This document shows, in pieces, positions 1 to 5,976 of a stretch of DNA of 15,765 nucleotides. The position numbers and the translations under genes were made by a program. Source of the DNA: JAGXLP01 sp042218715. Lineage in GTDB: Bacteria; Bipolaricaulota; Bipolaricaulia; M55B111. The notes under the pieces were generated by a model. The model searched no databases. It had not been told where the DNA came from and saw nothing but the letters and a program-made list of their open reading frames with translations. Each line of letters starts with the position of its first letter. The first letter of the stretch is position 1. The stretch lies in contig JBDGQU010000052.1 in assembly GCA_042218715.1 (NCBI GenBank), positions 1-15,765 on the forward strand. Reading direction: 5' to 3'.

Positions 1-147
1 AAAAATACGGAACTGACCACGCTCAGGGCTACCATATCGGAAGACCCCAGCCTCTGCGGAGTCTTTTTTAACAAATTGGGTAAGGCCCGCTAGCCGAGAA
101 CAGAGAGCGGCGTTCCAATTACGCTTCATGGTTTGGCCGGCCTTCAC
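1..147 (-). CDS. Partial reading frame leaving the left edge, product unknown
   Basis: An uninterrupted minus-strand frame starts 23 bases beyond the stop of the MnhD gene and runs off the window after 49 codons. The start may be GTG at 147 or the in-frame ATG at 129. A GGGAG stretch about 11 bases before the GTG could serve as a ribosome binding site. The visible part is basic and not hydrophobic (it includes MKRNWNAALCSRLAG and FRYGSPERGQF), so it is not the start of a typical NuoL-like MnhA subunit. Position and direction suggest it belongs to the antiporter operon, perhaps as an associated ion-transport or redox subunit, but I do not recognise it. The open frame is short enough to be chance. 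Confidence 0.4.
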   Translation of the reverse strand, partial: MKAGQTMKRNWNAALCSRLAGLTQFVKKDSAEAGVFRYGSPERGQFRIF

Positions 148-170
148 ATCCTAACTTACTCCCACAGAGG

Positions 171-1697
171 CTAGATAATAAGCAAGACCATCTCTATAAG
201 TAAAAAGCCCGTAAATAAGGAAACAAGGGAATTTTCCAAACTGAAAGGGTAGTAAGATGGGGATATTTTGCTCAATCTTTCCTTAAAACCGAACAGAGTC
301 ACTCCCCCCACCAGTGGAATGGCAAGGTAGACGATCAGGTGGTGGGGGCTCAATAACTTTACCACTTCCGTACTACCCAAAATAATCCAGGCTAGAAAGC
401 CGGACAACCCAACGGCCACTGCAAATACAACCACCGAAAAGTCCTTCTCCTCAGCGCCAACAGTCCGGGCTTCAGCAATCAACGCCCAGTCAAGTTTCAG
501 GGTATATAGAGCCGTTCCAAGACCGATGGCTAACATCGCCAACCAGACCCACCCCTGGTTCACCTGCTCGACGAGAAGGGTCTTGCTAAAGTACTTACTG
601 AAGGGAGGAATCGCCATTAACGAGACTGAGCCGACTAACAACCCCATCTTGCTGGTCCAGGGAACCGAGAAATCCCCTGTTCGATCGATATTAACTGCCC
701 CGACATCTGCTGCACCTACTGATAGGAAAAGCAAGCCCTTGAATAGTCCGTGGAAAAATAAGTGGAGCGTAGCAGCCAGAATCCCGGCCGGAGTTCCGAT
801 ACCGATACCGAGCAGGATGTAACCCACCTGGGAGATCGTCGAATGGGCCAGAATTTTCTTCGGTTTATGGCTCAGAAGGGCGAATGCCGCACCCGCAATA
901 CCGGTCAGGGCACCGAGCACCAACAACAACTGGCTCCGATTAATCAATTCAGAAACCCGTATGAGCCCAATAAGGCCGGACTTTATGGCCATGCCCGAAA
1001 GAAGTGCGGATACAACCGTGTCGCTATAGGAGTGGGCGTCGGGCAGCCACATACTGAAAAGAAAAACCCCTCCCTTAACTGCCAGCCCGGTCAACATGAG
1101 TGAGAGACCCAGAGAAACGGGTAAATCGGCTCCGCTATCCAGGACCTGGACCAATTCTCCAATGCCAAGATGTCCCCCGACCCGGTAAACGAGACCCAGG
1201 CCGATCAGGTAAAGACTCATTGCCAGAGAGGAAATTACCAGGTATTTGGCTCCGGCGTAAATCTGATAAGCTTTGCGCTCGTAGCCGATCAACAGGATGG
1301 AAACAAGGGACATGAATTCTATCGTGACGTAAAGGTTAAATAGATCGTGAGAAAACCCAAGGGAAAACGTAGAGGTCAAAAGGAAGTTATACAGGCAGTA
1401 GAATACTCCTTTTTTCGACCCCCGAAGGTAAATCAGTGTAAAAAAATTTAAGAGAACGACCAGACAAACAAACAAGAGAGTAGTCTGGTCTACGACGATC
1501 TCTATCCCCAGAACTCCCCACTCGCCCAACGTACTGACAACCCTTCCCGAACCGAGATAGGTGGAGATACCCAGAGACGCACCCGTCGCGGCCCCCGCCC
1601 AGCCAAGCAGACTGAACCAGAACCTATAACGGCTGAATAACAGGCTCATAATCCCCGCGGAGAGGTAAGAGCCAACTCCAACCAGCAGCGCGGTCAC
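171..1697 (-). CDS. mnhD: Na+/H+ antiporter subunit D (MnhD/MbhH-like)
   Basis: A 508-residue polytopic membrane protein of the proton-conducting NuoL/M/N family, the ion-translocating large subunit of Mrp/Mbh antiporter modules. Key residues are visible: the helix-5 glutamate (E127 in NLYVTIEFMSL), the helix-7 lysine (K208 in GLAVKGGVFLFSMWLPDAH, with the family's WLPDAH signature), K239 in MAIKSGL, and the broken-helix region with H316 and K320 in LHLFFHGLFKGLL. About 14 hydrophobic segments fit the family, and the length matches typical MnhD. The start is GTG at 1697, overlapping the MnhC stop by four bases (GTGA), which indicates translational coupling. It is the last clear antiporter gene on this transcript in the window. 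The family is certain. Whether the partner is only the antiporter or a larger redox complex cannot be seen here. Confidence 0.93.
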   Translation of the reverse strand: MTALLVGVGSYLSAGIMSLLFSRYRFWFSLLGWAGAATGASLGISTYLGSGRVVSTLGEWGVLGIEIVVDQTTLLFVCLVVLLNFFTLIYLRGSKKGVFYCLYNFLLTSTFSLGFSHDLFNLYVTIEFMSLVSILLIGYERKAYQIYAGAKYLVISSLAMSLYLIGLGLVYRVGGHLGIGELVQVLDSGADLPVSLGLSLMLTGLAVKGGVFLFSMWLPDAHSYSDTVVSALLSGMAIKSGLIGLIRVSELINRSQLLLVLGALTGIAGAAFALLSHKPKKILAHSTISQVGYILLGIGIGTPAGILAATLHLFFHGLFKGLLFLSVGAADVGAVNIDRTGDFSVPWTSKMGLLVGSVSLMAIPPFSKYFSKTLLVEQVNQGWVWLAMLAIGLGTALYTLKLDWALIAEARTVGAEEKDFSVVVFAVAVGLSGFLAWIILGSTEVVKLLSPHHLIVYLAIPLVGGVTLFGFKERLSKISPSYYPFSLENSLVSLFTGFLLIEMVLLII

Positions 1698-2062
1698 GAC
1701 TTTTCCTCCTCGAACTCCTGTCTCACGAAATCCTCAATCTTTAACAGATCAAGGGTGTGATAACGTTTCACCAGAACCATCGTGAATAGGAGCGAAAGGG
1801 CAAGAACCCCAAAATTGATGACGATTGAGGTGAGGACCAGAGCCTGAGGCAGAGGATCGGCGTATTGAAGTCCGGGTGCCGGATCGATCGGTGCCCTATC
1901 CCCCGGGCTGTAAACAACTAAGACGAAGAAAAGAATTGTCGCAGTATTTACGATATTTAGACTCAGGAGTTTCATCAATAGATTACGCTTCATTACCAGT
2001 CCAATTACCCCGATACAGACTATAACAACCGCTATCGCAGATGCCAGAAAGCTAGAATTCAT
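1694..2062 (-). CDS. mnhC: Na+/H+ antiporter subunit C (MnhC/MbhG, NuoK-like)
   Basis: A 122-residue protein with three membrane helices (about residues 6-24, 33-50, 74-98), homologous to NuoK of complex I. The subunit signature DPLPQALVLTSIVI lies at residues 69-82, just before the third helix. The 20-residue acidic C-terminal tail (ending RQEFEEEKS) probably lies in the cytoplasm. Start ATG at 2062 overlaps the end of the MnhB-type gene by four bases, and its own stop overlaps the GTG of mnhD, so the three are translationally coupled. MnhC packs beside MnhD and helps form the lateral ion path in this family. Confidence 0.93.
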   Translation of the reverse strand: MNSSFLASAIAVVIVCIGVIGLVMKRNLLMKLLSLNIVNTATILFFVLVVYSPGDRAPIDPAPGLQYADPLPQALVLTSIVINFGVLALSLLFTMVLVKRYHTLDLLKIEDFVRQEFEEEKS

Positions 2063-2763
2063 ACTTCTCCTCTATGTTTTACGAAAAAGTGAAGTATAGC
2101 CCACGTACCAATGAATACCTTCAACCCGATAGAAATATTAACCAGGGTAATAACGCCAAATCCCGGCAGACCTCGGTAAACCCTACCAGGGAAAATTGAC
2201 CCCAGAATTACTACCAGAAGTGCCAAAAAGATCACGAAGTACTCGACTCGTTTCATGGAATTCTCGCGAAACTTCCCCCCGATCTCTTCGGCCCCCCTCG
2301 CCAGAGCGAGTAGAAGGATGCCAGTACCACTTATCACGCCACCGGCAAACCCCCCGCCCGGTCCCAGATGGGCGCTAAAAGCAAGGTAGATCCCAAAAAC
2401 GGCGATAATTGGATACAGGAAGGAAGCCGACGCGGAAACCACGTGAGACTCGACCAGACTGCCTTTTCCGGTCTTCAGAGAAGGCTCCAGGTCCGAAAAC
2501 ACCGTTATTCCCAGAACGGCCGTGGCAAAAATCAATAATTCGAACAAGGTATCGTAGAACCGGTACATTCCGTAAACCCCGAAGACGGCATTGTCGACAT
2601 TTGGAAATTCAAAACTGCTATCCAGATAGCGGCCTCCCACCCGGGCAATACCCGGACCTTCCCCCACAAGGAGAGCTCCGATAGTTAGAGCTCCAAATAT
2701 GGATATAACGAGCACGACGTAGACGGCTTTCACGGACCTAGGATGGTTACCCAAAGCGATCAC
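2059..2763 (-). CDS. mnhB: Fused MbhE-MnhB antiporter subunit
   Basis: This 234-residue membrane protein combines two subunits that are separate in archaeal Mbh operons. Residues 1 to about 92 look like MbhE (the very C-terminal part of MrpA): one helix at 13-33, then the segment MYRFYDTLFELLIF at 66-79, equivalent to the FRGFDTLGE-type motif, inside a second helix. Residues from about 105 to 232 are a MnhB domain with four helices and the signature GPGGGFAGG at 134-142. Start is GTG at 2763, overlapping the preceding stop by four bases. MnhB domains are usually about 130-145 residues, so the extra N-terminal length is explained by MbhE. Other genomes have the same join as the C-terminal end of MrpA plus MrpB, so the fusion is unusual but not implausible. 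Confidence 0.88.
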   Translation of the reverse strand: MIALGNHPRSVKAVYVVLVISIFGALTIGALLVGEGPGIARVGGRYLDSSFEFPNVDNAVFGVYGMYRFYDTLFELLIFATAVLGITVFSDLEPSLKTGKGSLVESHVVSASASFLYPIIAVFGIYLAFSAHLGPGGGFAGGVISGTGILLLALARGAEEIGGKFRENSMKRVEYFVIFLALLVVILGSIFPGRVYRGLPGFGVITLVNISIGLKVFIGTWAILHFFVKHRGEV

Positions 2764-3602
2764 CGAAAGTATTCCGACAACAATTCCTCGATTTCTCCCG
2801 TTCTGGCTAGCTTTTCCAGATAATCGTTCAGATCGTCCAGAAGCTCTTCTTCTCCGACGGAAGTTGCGAACCCGTATTCTATTTCCGCCAGGGTAACTAT
2901 CTCGCTTTTATCCCTCAGAGGAGTATTGACCCTGTACAAAGCGTTCGACATCCGGCCGGAATCGGTAATAAATCCACTAATACGTCCTTCATTATAGGCT
3001 TTGACCATCTCGTCCAGAGAGCCGAACCGGGTTAAACTCGCTTCGTCCACCTCGATGAGGTCGGAAAATTCGGACTCAACCAGAGTTCCAACTTCGACTT
3101 CGTCCGGAGTGGGTTTGGTGATCTTCGCGAGCTGTCCCTGGTTGTAGCCATTTGAGTTGGTTAACCCCTGCTGACCCAGGTGTCCCGGAAAATAGGCTCC
3201 TGCTATTAAATCAGCCCTCCTACCCCCGATTAACGATGTCAGTTCCCGATGCCCCACGAACTCTACCTCCAACTCGAGGTTAATTTTCTCCGCAAACCCC
3301 CGCAATATATCCAGCTCAGCCCCCTGTAGCTCGCCTTTCTCCTGGAACAGGAAGGGCGGAACCTCTTCTGCGATCACGTGTAGCTTTCCCTGGTCACTTA
3401 ATGCCAGCACGTAAATAAACGTTACGAAAGCGACTCCGATTGCTCCCTCCGTCACGGCGACGTCCGGGGCTCCTATCAAAAAATAGATAACCGAACTTAC
3501 CAGGCTGAATACTCCGAGGAGAATTACCGCGTTCAGCAATCGGGTCTGGAGCAATACGGTGATTGACAGCCCAAGGAGGAGTAAGCTGAAGAGTATCAGC
3601 AT
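2760..3602 (-). CDS. MbhD (DUF4040) antiporter subunit fused to a periplasmic-binding-protein-type domain
   Basis: A 280-residue protein in two parts. Residues 1-70 hold three hydrophobic helices with the MbhD/MrpA-C signature around AVILLGVFSL and GAPDVAVTEGAIG (44-56). Residues 72-280 look like a complete family 3 solute-binding domain. It opens with KLHVIAEEVPPFLF (73-86), then GELQGAELDIL, ADLIAGAYF (130-138), the lobe-2 stretch NEGRISGFITDSG (204-216), and closes with YGFATSVGEEELL and TGEIEELLSEYF (268-279). MbhD proteins normally end after about 90-100 residues. The usual lobe-1 arginine motif (ITPER type) after ADLIAG is missing, replaced by FPGHLGQQGL, so an ordinary alpha-amino-acid ligand is doubtful. 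With three helices the domain lies on the side opposite the N-terminus, probably outside the membrane. Start ATG at 3602 is three bases after the mnhG stop. It likely senses or recruits something for the antiporter (inference). Confidence 0.87.
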   Translation of the reverse strand: MLILFSLLLLGLSITVLLQTRLLNAVILLGVFSLVSSVIYFLIGAPDVAVTEGAIGVAFVTFIYVLALSDQGKLHVIAEEVPPFLFQEKGELQGAELDILRGFAEKINLELEVEFVGHRELTSLIGGRRADLIAGAYFPGHLGQQGLTNSNGYNQGQLAKITKPTPDEVEVGTLVESEFSDLIEVDEASLTRFGSLDEMVKAYNEGRISGFITDSGRMSNALYRVNTPLRDKSEIVTLAEIEYGFATSVGEEELLDDLNDYLEKLARTGEIEELLSEYFR

Positions 3603-3605
3603 GGC

Positions 3606-3920
3606 TTAATCCTGTTCACCCTGATCTCCCGTCTGGCTCGGCTCGACTTTCGAAAGAAATGCCGATTTGGCTATCGAGTGGGTTATAATCGGACCGGTAA
3701 CGAAGAAGAACAATACCATAAGCCCGAGGAATGAATCCGAAACCTCGAACCCGTTTCGAAAGATAAAACCGACAAGGACGAGTACCACTCCAACAGTATC
3801 GGAGACGCCACTGGCCTGTAACCTCCCGTAAATATCCGGCAGACGAGCAATCCCGATTGACCCGATTAGCATTGCAGCCAGCCCAAGATAAATAAGGAAG
3901 GCGGAAAAGAGATTCATCAT
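3606..3920 (-). CDS. mnhG: Na+/H+ antiporter subunit G (MnhG/MbhC)
   Basis: A 104-residue small membrane subunit with three helices (about 4-24, 42-54, 64-83). The family signature GIARLPDIYGRLQASG spans residues 23-38, followed by SDTVG, and the second motif TGPIITHSIAKSA is at 75-87. A short polar tail (PSQTGDQGEQD) ends the protein. Start ATG at 3920 overlaps the mnhF stop by four bases (ATGA), and the next gene begins three bases after its stop. In solved Mrp complexes MnhE, MnhF and MnhG form one end of the membrane arm. Another frame over the same bases (3616-3945) is longer but lacks any membrane-protein pattern and is a shadow. Confidence 0.92.
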   Translation of the reverse strand: MMNLFSAFLIYLGLAAMLIGSIGIARLPDIYGRLQASGVSDTVGVVLVLVGFIFRNGFEVSDSFLGLMVLFFFVTGPIITHSIAKSAFLSKVEPSQTGDQGEQD

Positions 3921-4168
3921 ATTTCGCGCTCGATATACCTCCCAATTATCACGATACCAAGAAAACTAAGTACGGCGTAAATCAGCGCCAGATTTACAAA
4001 TACCGATCTATCCCCCAGTATGCCCTCTATCACCAGAAGTATGACTATCTTCGCCGTAACGGAACTATAACCGAGAAGGCGATCGAGTACGGTAGGGCCG
4101 TAAAAAAGCCGCGATAGCGTGAGTGCCAGGCTTATTCCCACCACAATTTCAATCGAAATTCGGAACAT
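3917..4168 (-). CDS. mnhF: Na+/H+ antiporter subunit F (MnhF/MbhB)
   Basis: An 83-residue protein with three hydrophobic helices. The MnhF signature RLFYGPTVLDRLLGYSSVTAK occupies residues 20-40, where GPTVLDR is the most conserved block. The second half, with VNLALIYAVLSFLG at about 58-71, is a standard third helix. Length matches the family (about 80-95). The ATG at 4168 lies three bases after the mnhE stop, and its end overlaps mnhG by four bases, so it sits inside the coupled E-F-G block. Confidence 0.92.
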   Translation of the reverse strand: MFRISIEIVVGISLALTLSRLFYGPTVLDRLLGYSSVTAKIVILLVIEGILGDRSVFVNLALIYAVLSFLGIVIIGRYIEREI

Positions 4169-4171
4169 TGT

Positions 4172-4687
4172 TTATCCCAGTAGCTCGATTAGAGGTTCTT
4201 CGGACGTCGACCGAATTCTCTCTACGAGAGTTTCGTAATCGTCCCTATCCTCAAGGTCAAGGTGGTGAATATACACCAGGTCTTTCTCGGAGAGTATGCC
4301 TATGGTTATCGGCGTTAGTGTTATGGAATTCAACAGAAGAAGCTTACCGAACCCCGACTCCAGATCAGTTTCGTAAGCGACTATCTTTCCTCTTACTTCT
4401 CCGGTTAAAATAAGGTAACATGTCAAAACTGTCGTCGTACCGATCTCAACAACCAGCAAGGAGAAGAACTTGATCCACAGCAGGGGACGAGCGAGAGATC
4501 GTAGGGGAATATCTATCTTCAGATCAAAAATCCCGTATAAGAACACAACCAGCCCGGCTACAAGAACCCCGCTCACTATAATTATTGGACCTACCCCGCC
4601 AAATAAAACCAGCCAGAGCAGAAAAAGTAACCCCTCACCTAAAAGGAGCGCCAAAAAAGTCTCCAAAAAGTCCCATATCTTGTTCAT
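4172..4687 (-). CDS. mnhE: Na+/H+ antiporter subunit E (MnhE/MbhA)
   Basis: A 171-residue subunit and the first gene of the antiporter operon. The N-terminal half is hydrophobic (helices about 13-30, 33-51, 72-94). The C-terminal half is a small soluble domain that starts with the MnhE hallmark NSITLTPIT at residues 120-128. Most relatives have NSITLTPGT, so the glycine-to-isoleucine change is a small oddity. The soluble part ends with an acidic stretch typical of the family (DLEDRDDYETLVERI). Start ATG at 4687 has AAAGG only two bases upstream, an unusually close ribosome binding site. A TATAAT box ends seven bases before the ATG, so the transcript may have almost no leader. Confidence 0.92.
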   Translation of the reverse strand: MNKIWDFLETFLALLLGEGLLFLLWLVLFGGVGPIIIVSGVLVAGLVVFLYGIFDLKIDIPLRSLARPLLWIKFFSLLVVEIGTTTVLTCYLILTGEVRGKIVAYETDLESGFGKLLLLNSITLTPITIGILSEKDLVYIHHLDLEDRDDYETLVERIRSTSEEPLIELLG

Positions 4688-4694
4688 ACCTTTA

Positions 4695-4700
4695 TTATAG
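4695..4700 (-). promoter_or_regulatory. Possible -10 box of the antiporter operon
   Basis: Read on the minus strand this is a perfect TATAAT, placed seven bases before the mnhE ATG. No good -35 box is visible at the usual spacing (the hexamer 17 bases upstream is CGATTT). If real, transcription would start at or within a few bases of the ATG, giving a nearly leaderless mRNA. A chance match in AT-rich DNA is possible. Confidence 0.35.
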
Positions 4701-4787
4701 GGAGGAAGGTGGGATAAATCGAATCAATAAGGTCGGGGCCGCGGATAACTCGGATTTACACTTAGACAATTGAATTAAGGTACCAAT

Positions 4788-4816
4788 TTGACGTAAATAA
4801 TATTCTCCTGTATAAT
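4788..4816 (+). promoter_or_regulatory. Sigma-70-type promoter of the lacI-aglEFG-sps operon
   Basis: The -35 hexamer TTGACG (4788-4793) and a perfect -10 hexamer TATAAT (4811-4816) are separated by exactly 17 bases. The predicted start of transcription is about 4823, inside the palindrome at 4820-4833, and leaves a leader of about 34 bases before the regulator's ATG. It is the best promoter in the window. No terminator or second good promoter separates the regulator from the transporter genes, so this promoter may drive all six genes. Confidence 0.8.
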
Positions 4817-4819
4817 AAT

Positions 4820-4833
4820 TTGAAACGTTTCAA
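4820..4833 (+). promoter_or_regulatory. LacI-family operator (perfect palindrome)
   Basis: TTGAAACGTTTCAA is a perfect 14-bp inverted repeat with the central CG step typical of LacI/CcpA-type operators. It covers the predicted transcription start, where a bound repressor would block initiation. The adjacent gene encodes a LacI-family protein, so autoregulation is the simplest reading. A degenerate second copy, TGAAACGATCA, lies at 4842-4852 with its left half 21 bp downstream, about two helical turns, so on the same DNA face. The pairing of this site with this regulator is inferred. Confidence 0.75.
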
Positions 4834-4856
4834 CTGAACCGTGAAACGATCAATTC

Positions 4857-5903
4857 ATGGCTAAAAAAGAGTCGCAAAATAACAACGTGACGATCAAAGA
4901 CGTCGCCGATAAAGCGGGAGTAGCCGCTTCCACCGCTTCCATGGCCTTAAATAACAAGCCAACGATAAGCTCGGAGACCAAACAAAAGGTACTTAAGGTC
5001 GCAAACGACCTAGGGTACCATCCTACGGCAGCGGCCCGCGCACTTGTAGACGGCAAACCGAGCAACCTCGGGATTCTGATACCCGTAAAAGTGGATAGTC
5101 TTTTCTTTTCCAGCGGTTTCTTCCAGAAACTTATCGCCGGGATGAACAAAGCGGCCAAGGAAGGAGGCAACATGATCTCTCTCCAGGTCGTAGAAACCAG
5201 GGACGAGACAAGAAGGGTAATCAACGAGGCCTACCGAACCAAGAACGTCAGCGGGTCAATAATAACTCATCCAACCCAGGATATGCCTTATCTGGACGTA
5301 ATAGAAGAAATTAACTACCCCGTGGTATTTCTGGGCGAGCCACCGAGGGATTTCCCTTATGTAGACAACGATAACTACGGAGTGGCGAAGCTCGCAACCG
5401 AACATATGCTGGAACACGGACACGAAAGAATCGCCTTCCTGGGAGGCCCCAGATCACTGATTGCCACTGAGTCCAGACAACGAGGTTACCGGGCTGCTCT
5501 GGAACAGGCAGGGATTGAGGTACGTTCCGAACTAATATGGCACTCCCGTCATGCCGAACAAAAAGCCTATCAGGAAGTAATCAATAAGAAAGGAAAACAA
5601 GAATATACAGCCATATGCATCTCCGTCGAGGAACAGATGGCCGGCGTATATCGTGCACTTAGAGAACTCGGTAAGTCAGTACCGGAAGAAGTGGCCCTGA
5701 TAACGATCGGGGATTCACAGCTTGCACAGCACATGAATCCGAGCACGACCACTCTCGATCTTCATACAGAAGAACTTGGCTACCTCGCAGCAAAGAAACT
5801 AAGCCGAATAATAGCCGGAGAAAAAGAAAAAGGAAAGGAGATCATCGAGGCAGAATTGATAAAAAGAAAATCTTGCGGCTGTAAGGCCAGCCAATGGGGG
5901 TGA
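4857..5903 (+). CDS. LacI-family transcriptional regulator
   Basis: A 348-residue repressor-type protein. The helix-turn-helix spans residues 12-31 (starting VTIKDVADKAGVAAST). The hinge with the minor-groove leucine follows at ARALVDG (61-66). A periplasmic-binding-protein-like effector domain begins at NLGILIPV, with family blocks VDNDNYGVAKLA (169-180), RIAFLGG (191-197), ESRQRGYRAAL (205-215) and STTTLDLHTEELG (296-308). The C-terminal SCGC (339-342) is common in LacI proteins. No Shine-Dalgarno sequence precedes the ATG at 4857, suggesting weak translation. Context indicates control of its own operon by a sugar or glucoside ligand; the actual effector cannot be read from the sequence. 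The gap to the next gene is 73 bases. Confidence 0.93.
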   Translation: MAKKESQNNNVTIKDVADKAGVAASTASMALNNKPTISSETKQKVLKVANDLGYHPTAAARALVDGKPSNLGILIPVKVDSLFFSSGFFQKLIAGMNKAAKEGGNMISLQVVETRDETRRVINEAYRTKNVSGSIITHPTQDMPYLDVIEEINYPVVFLGEPPRDFPYVDNDNYGVAKLATEHMLEHGHERIAFLGGPRSLIATESRQRGYRAALEQAGIEVRSELIWHSRHAEQKAYQEVINKKGKQEYTAICISVEEQMAGVYRALRELGKSVPEEVALITIGDSQLAQHMNPSTTTLDLHTEELGYLAAKKLSRIIAGEKEKGKEIIEAELIKRKSCGCKASQWG

Positions 5904-5976
5904 TATTTCACATTAAAAGTGAGAAACAGGACGGCCTAAATCAATTATTCATTCCCCACCAAAAGGAGGGACGAAG

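Noticed and set aside
41..69. Possible plus-strand terminator (AAGAC/GTCTT stem followed by six T)
   Set aside because: The stem has a mismatch and a nine-base loop, and it lies inside the minus-strand frame that leaves the window; no plus-strand gene is visible before it.
3616..3945. A 109-codon minus-strand frame overlapping mnhG
   Set aside because: It overlaps almost all of mnhG in another frame and has no membrane-subunit pattern, whereas the mnhG frame carries the family signature.
5904..5976. Second operator or promoter before the binding-protein gene (TTTCAC..GTGAGAAA)
   Set aside because: The inverted repeat is imperfect with a bulge and does not resemble the TGAAACGTTTCA site; no -35/-10 pair is seen.
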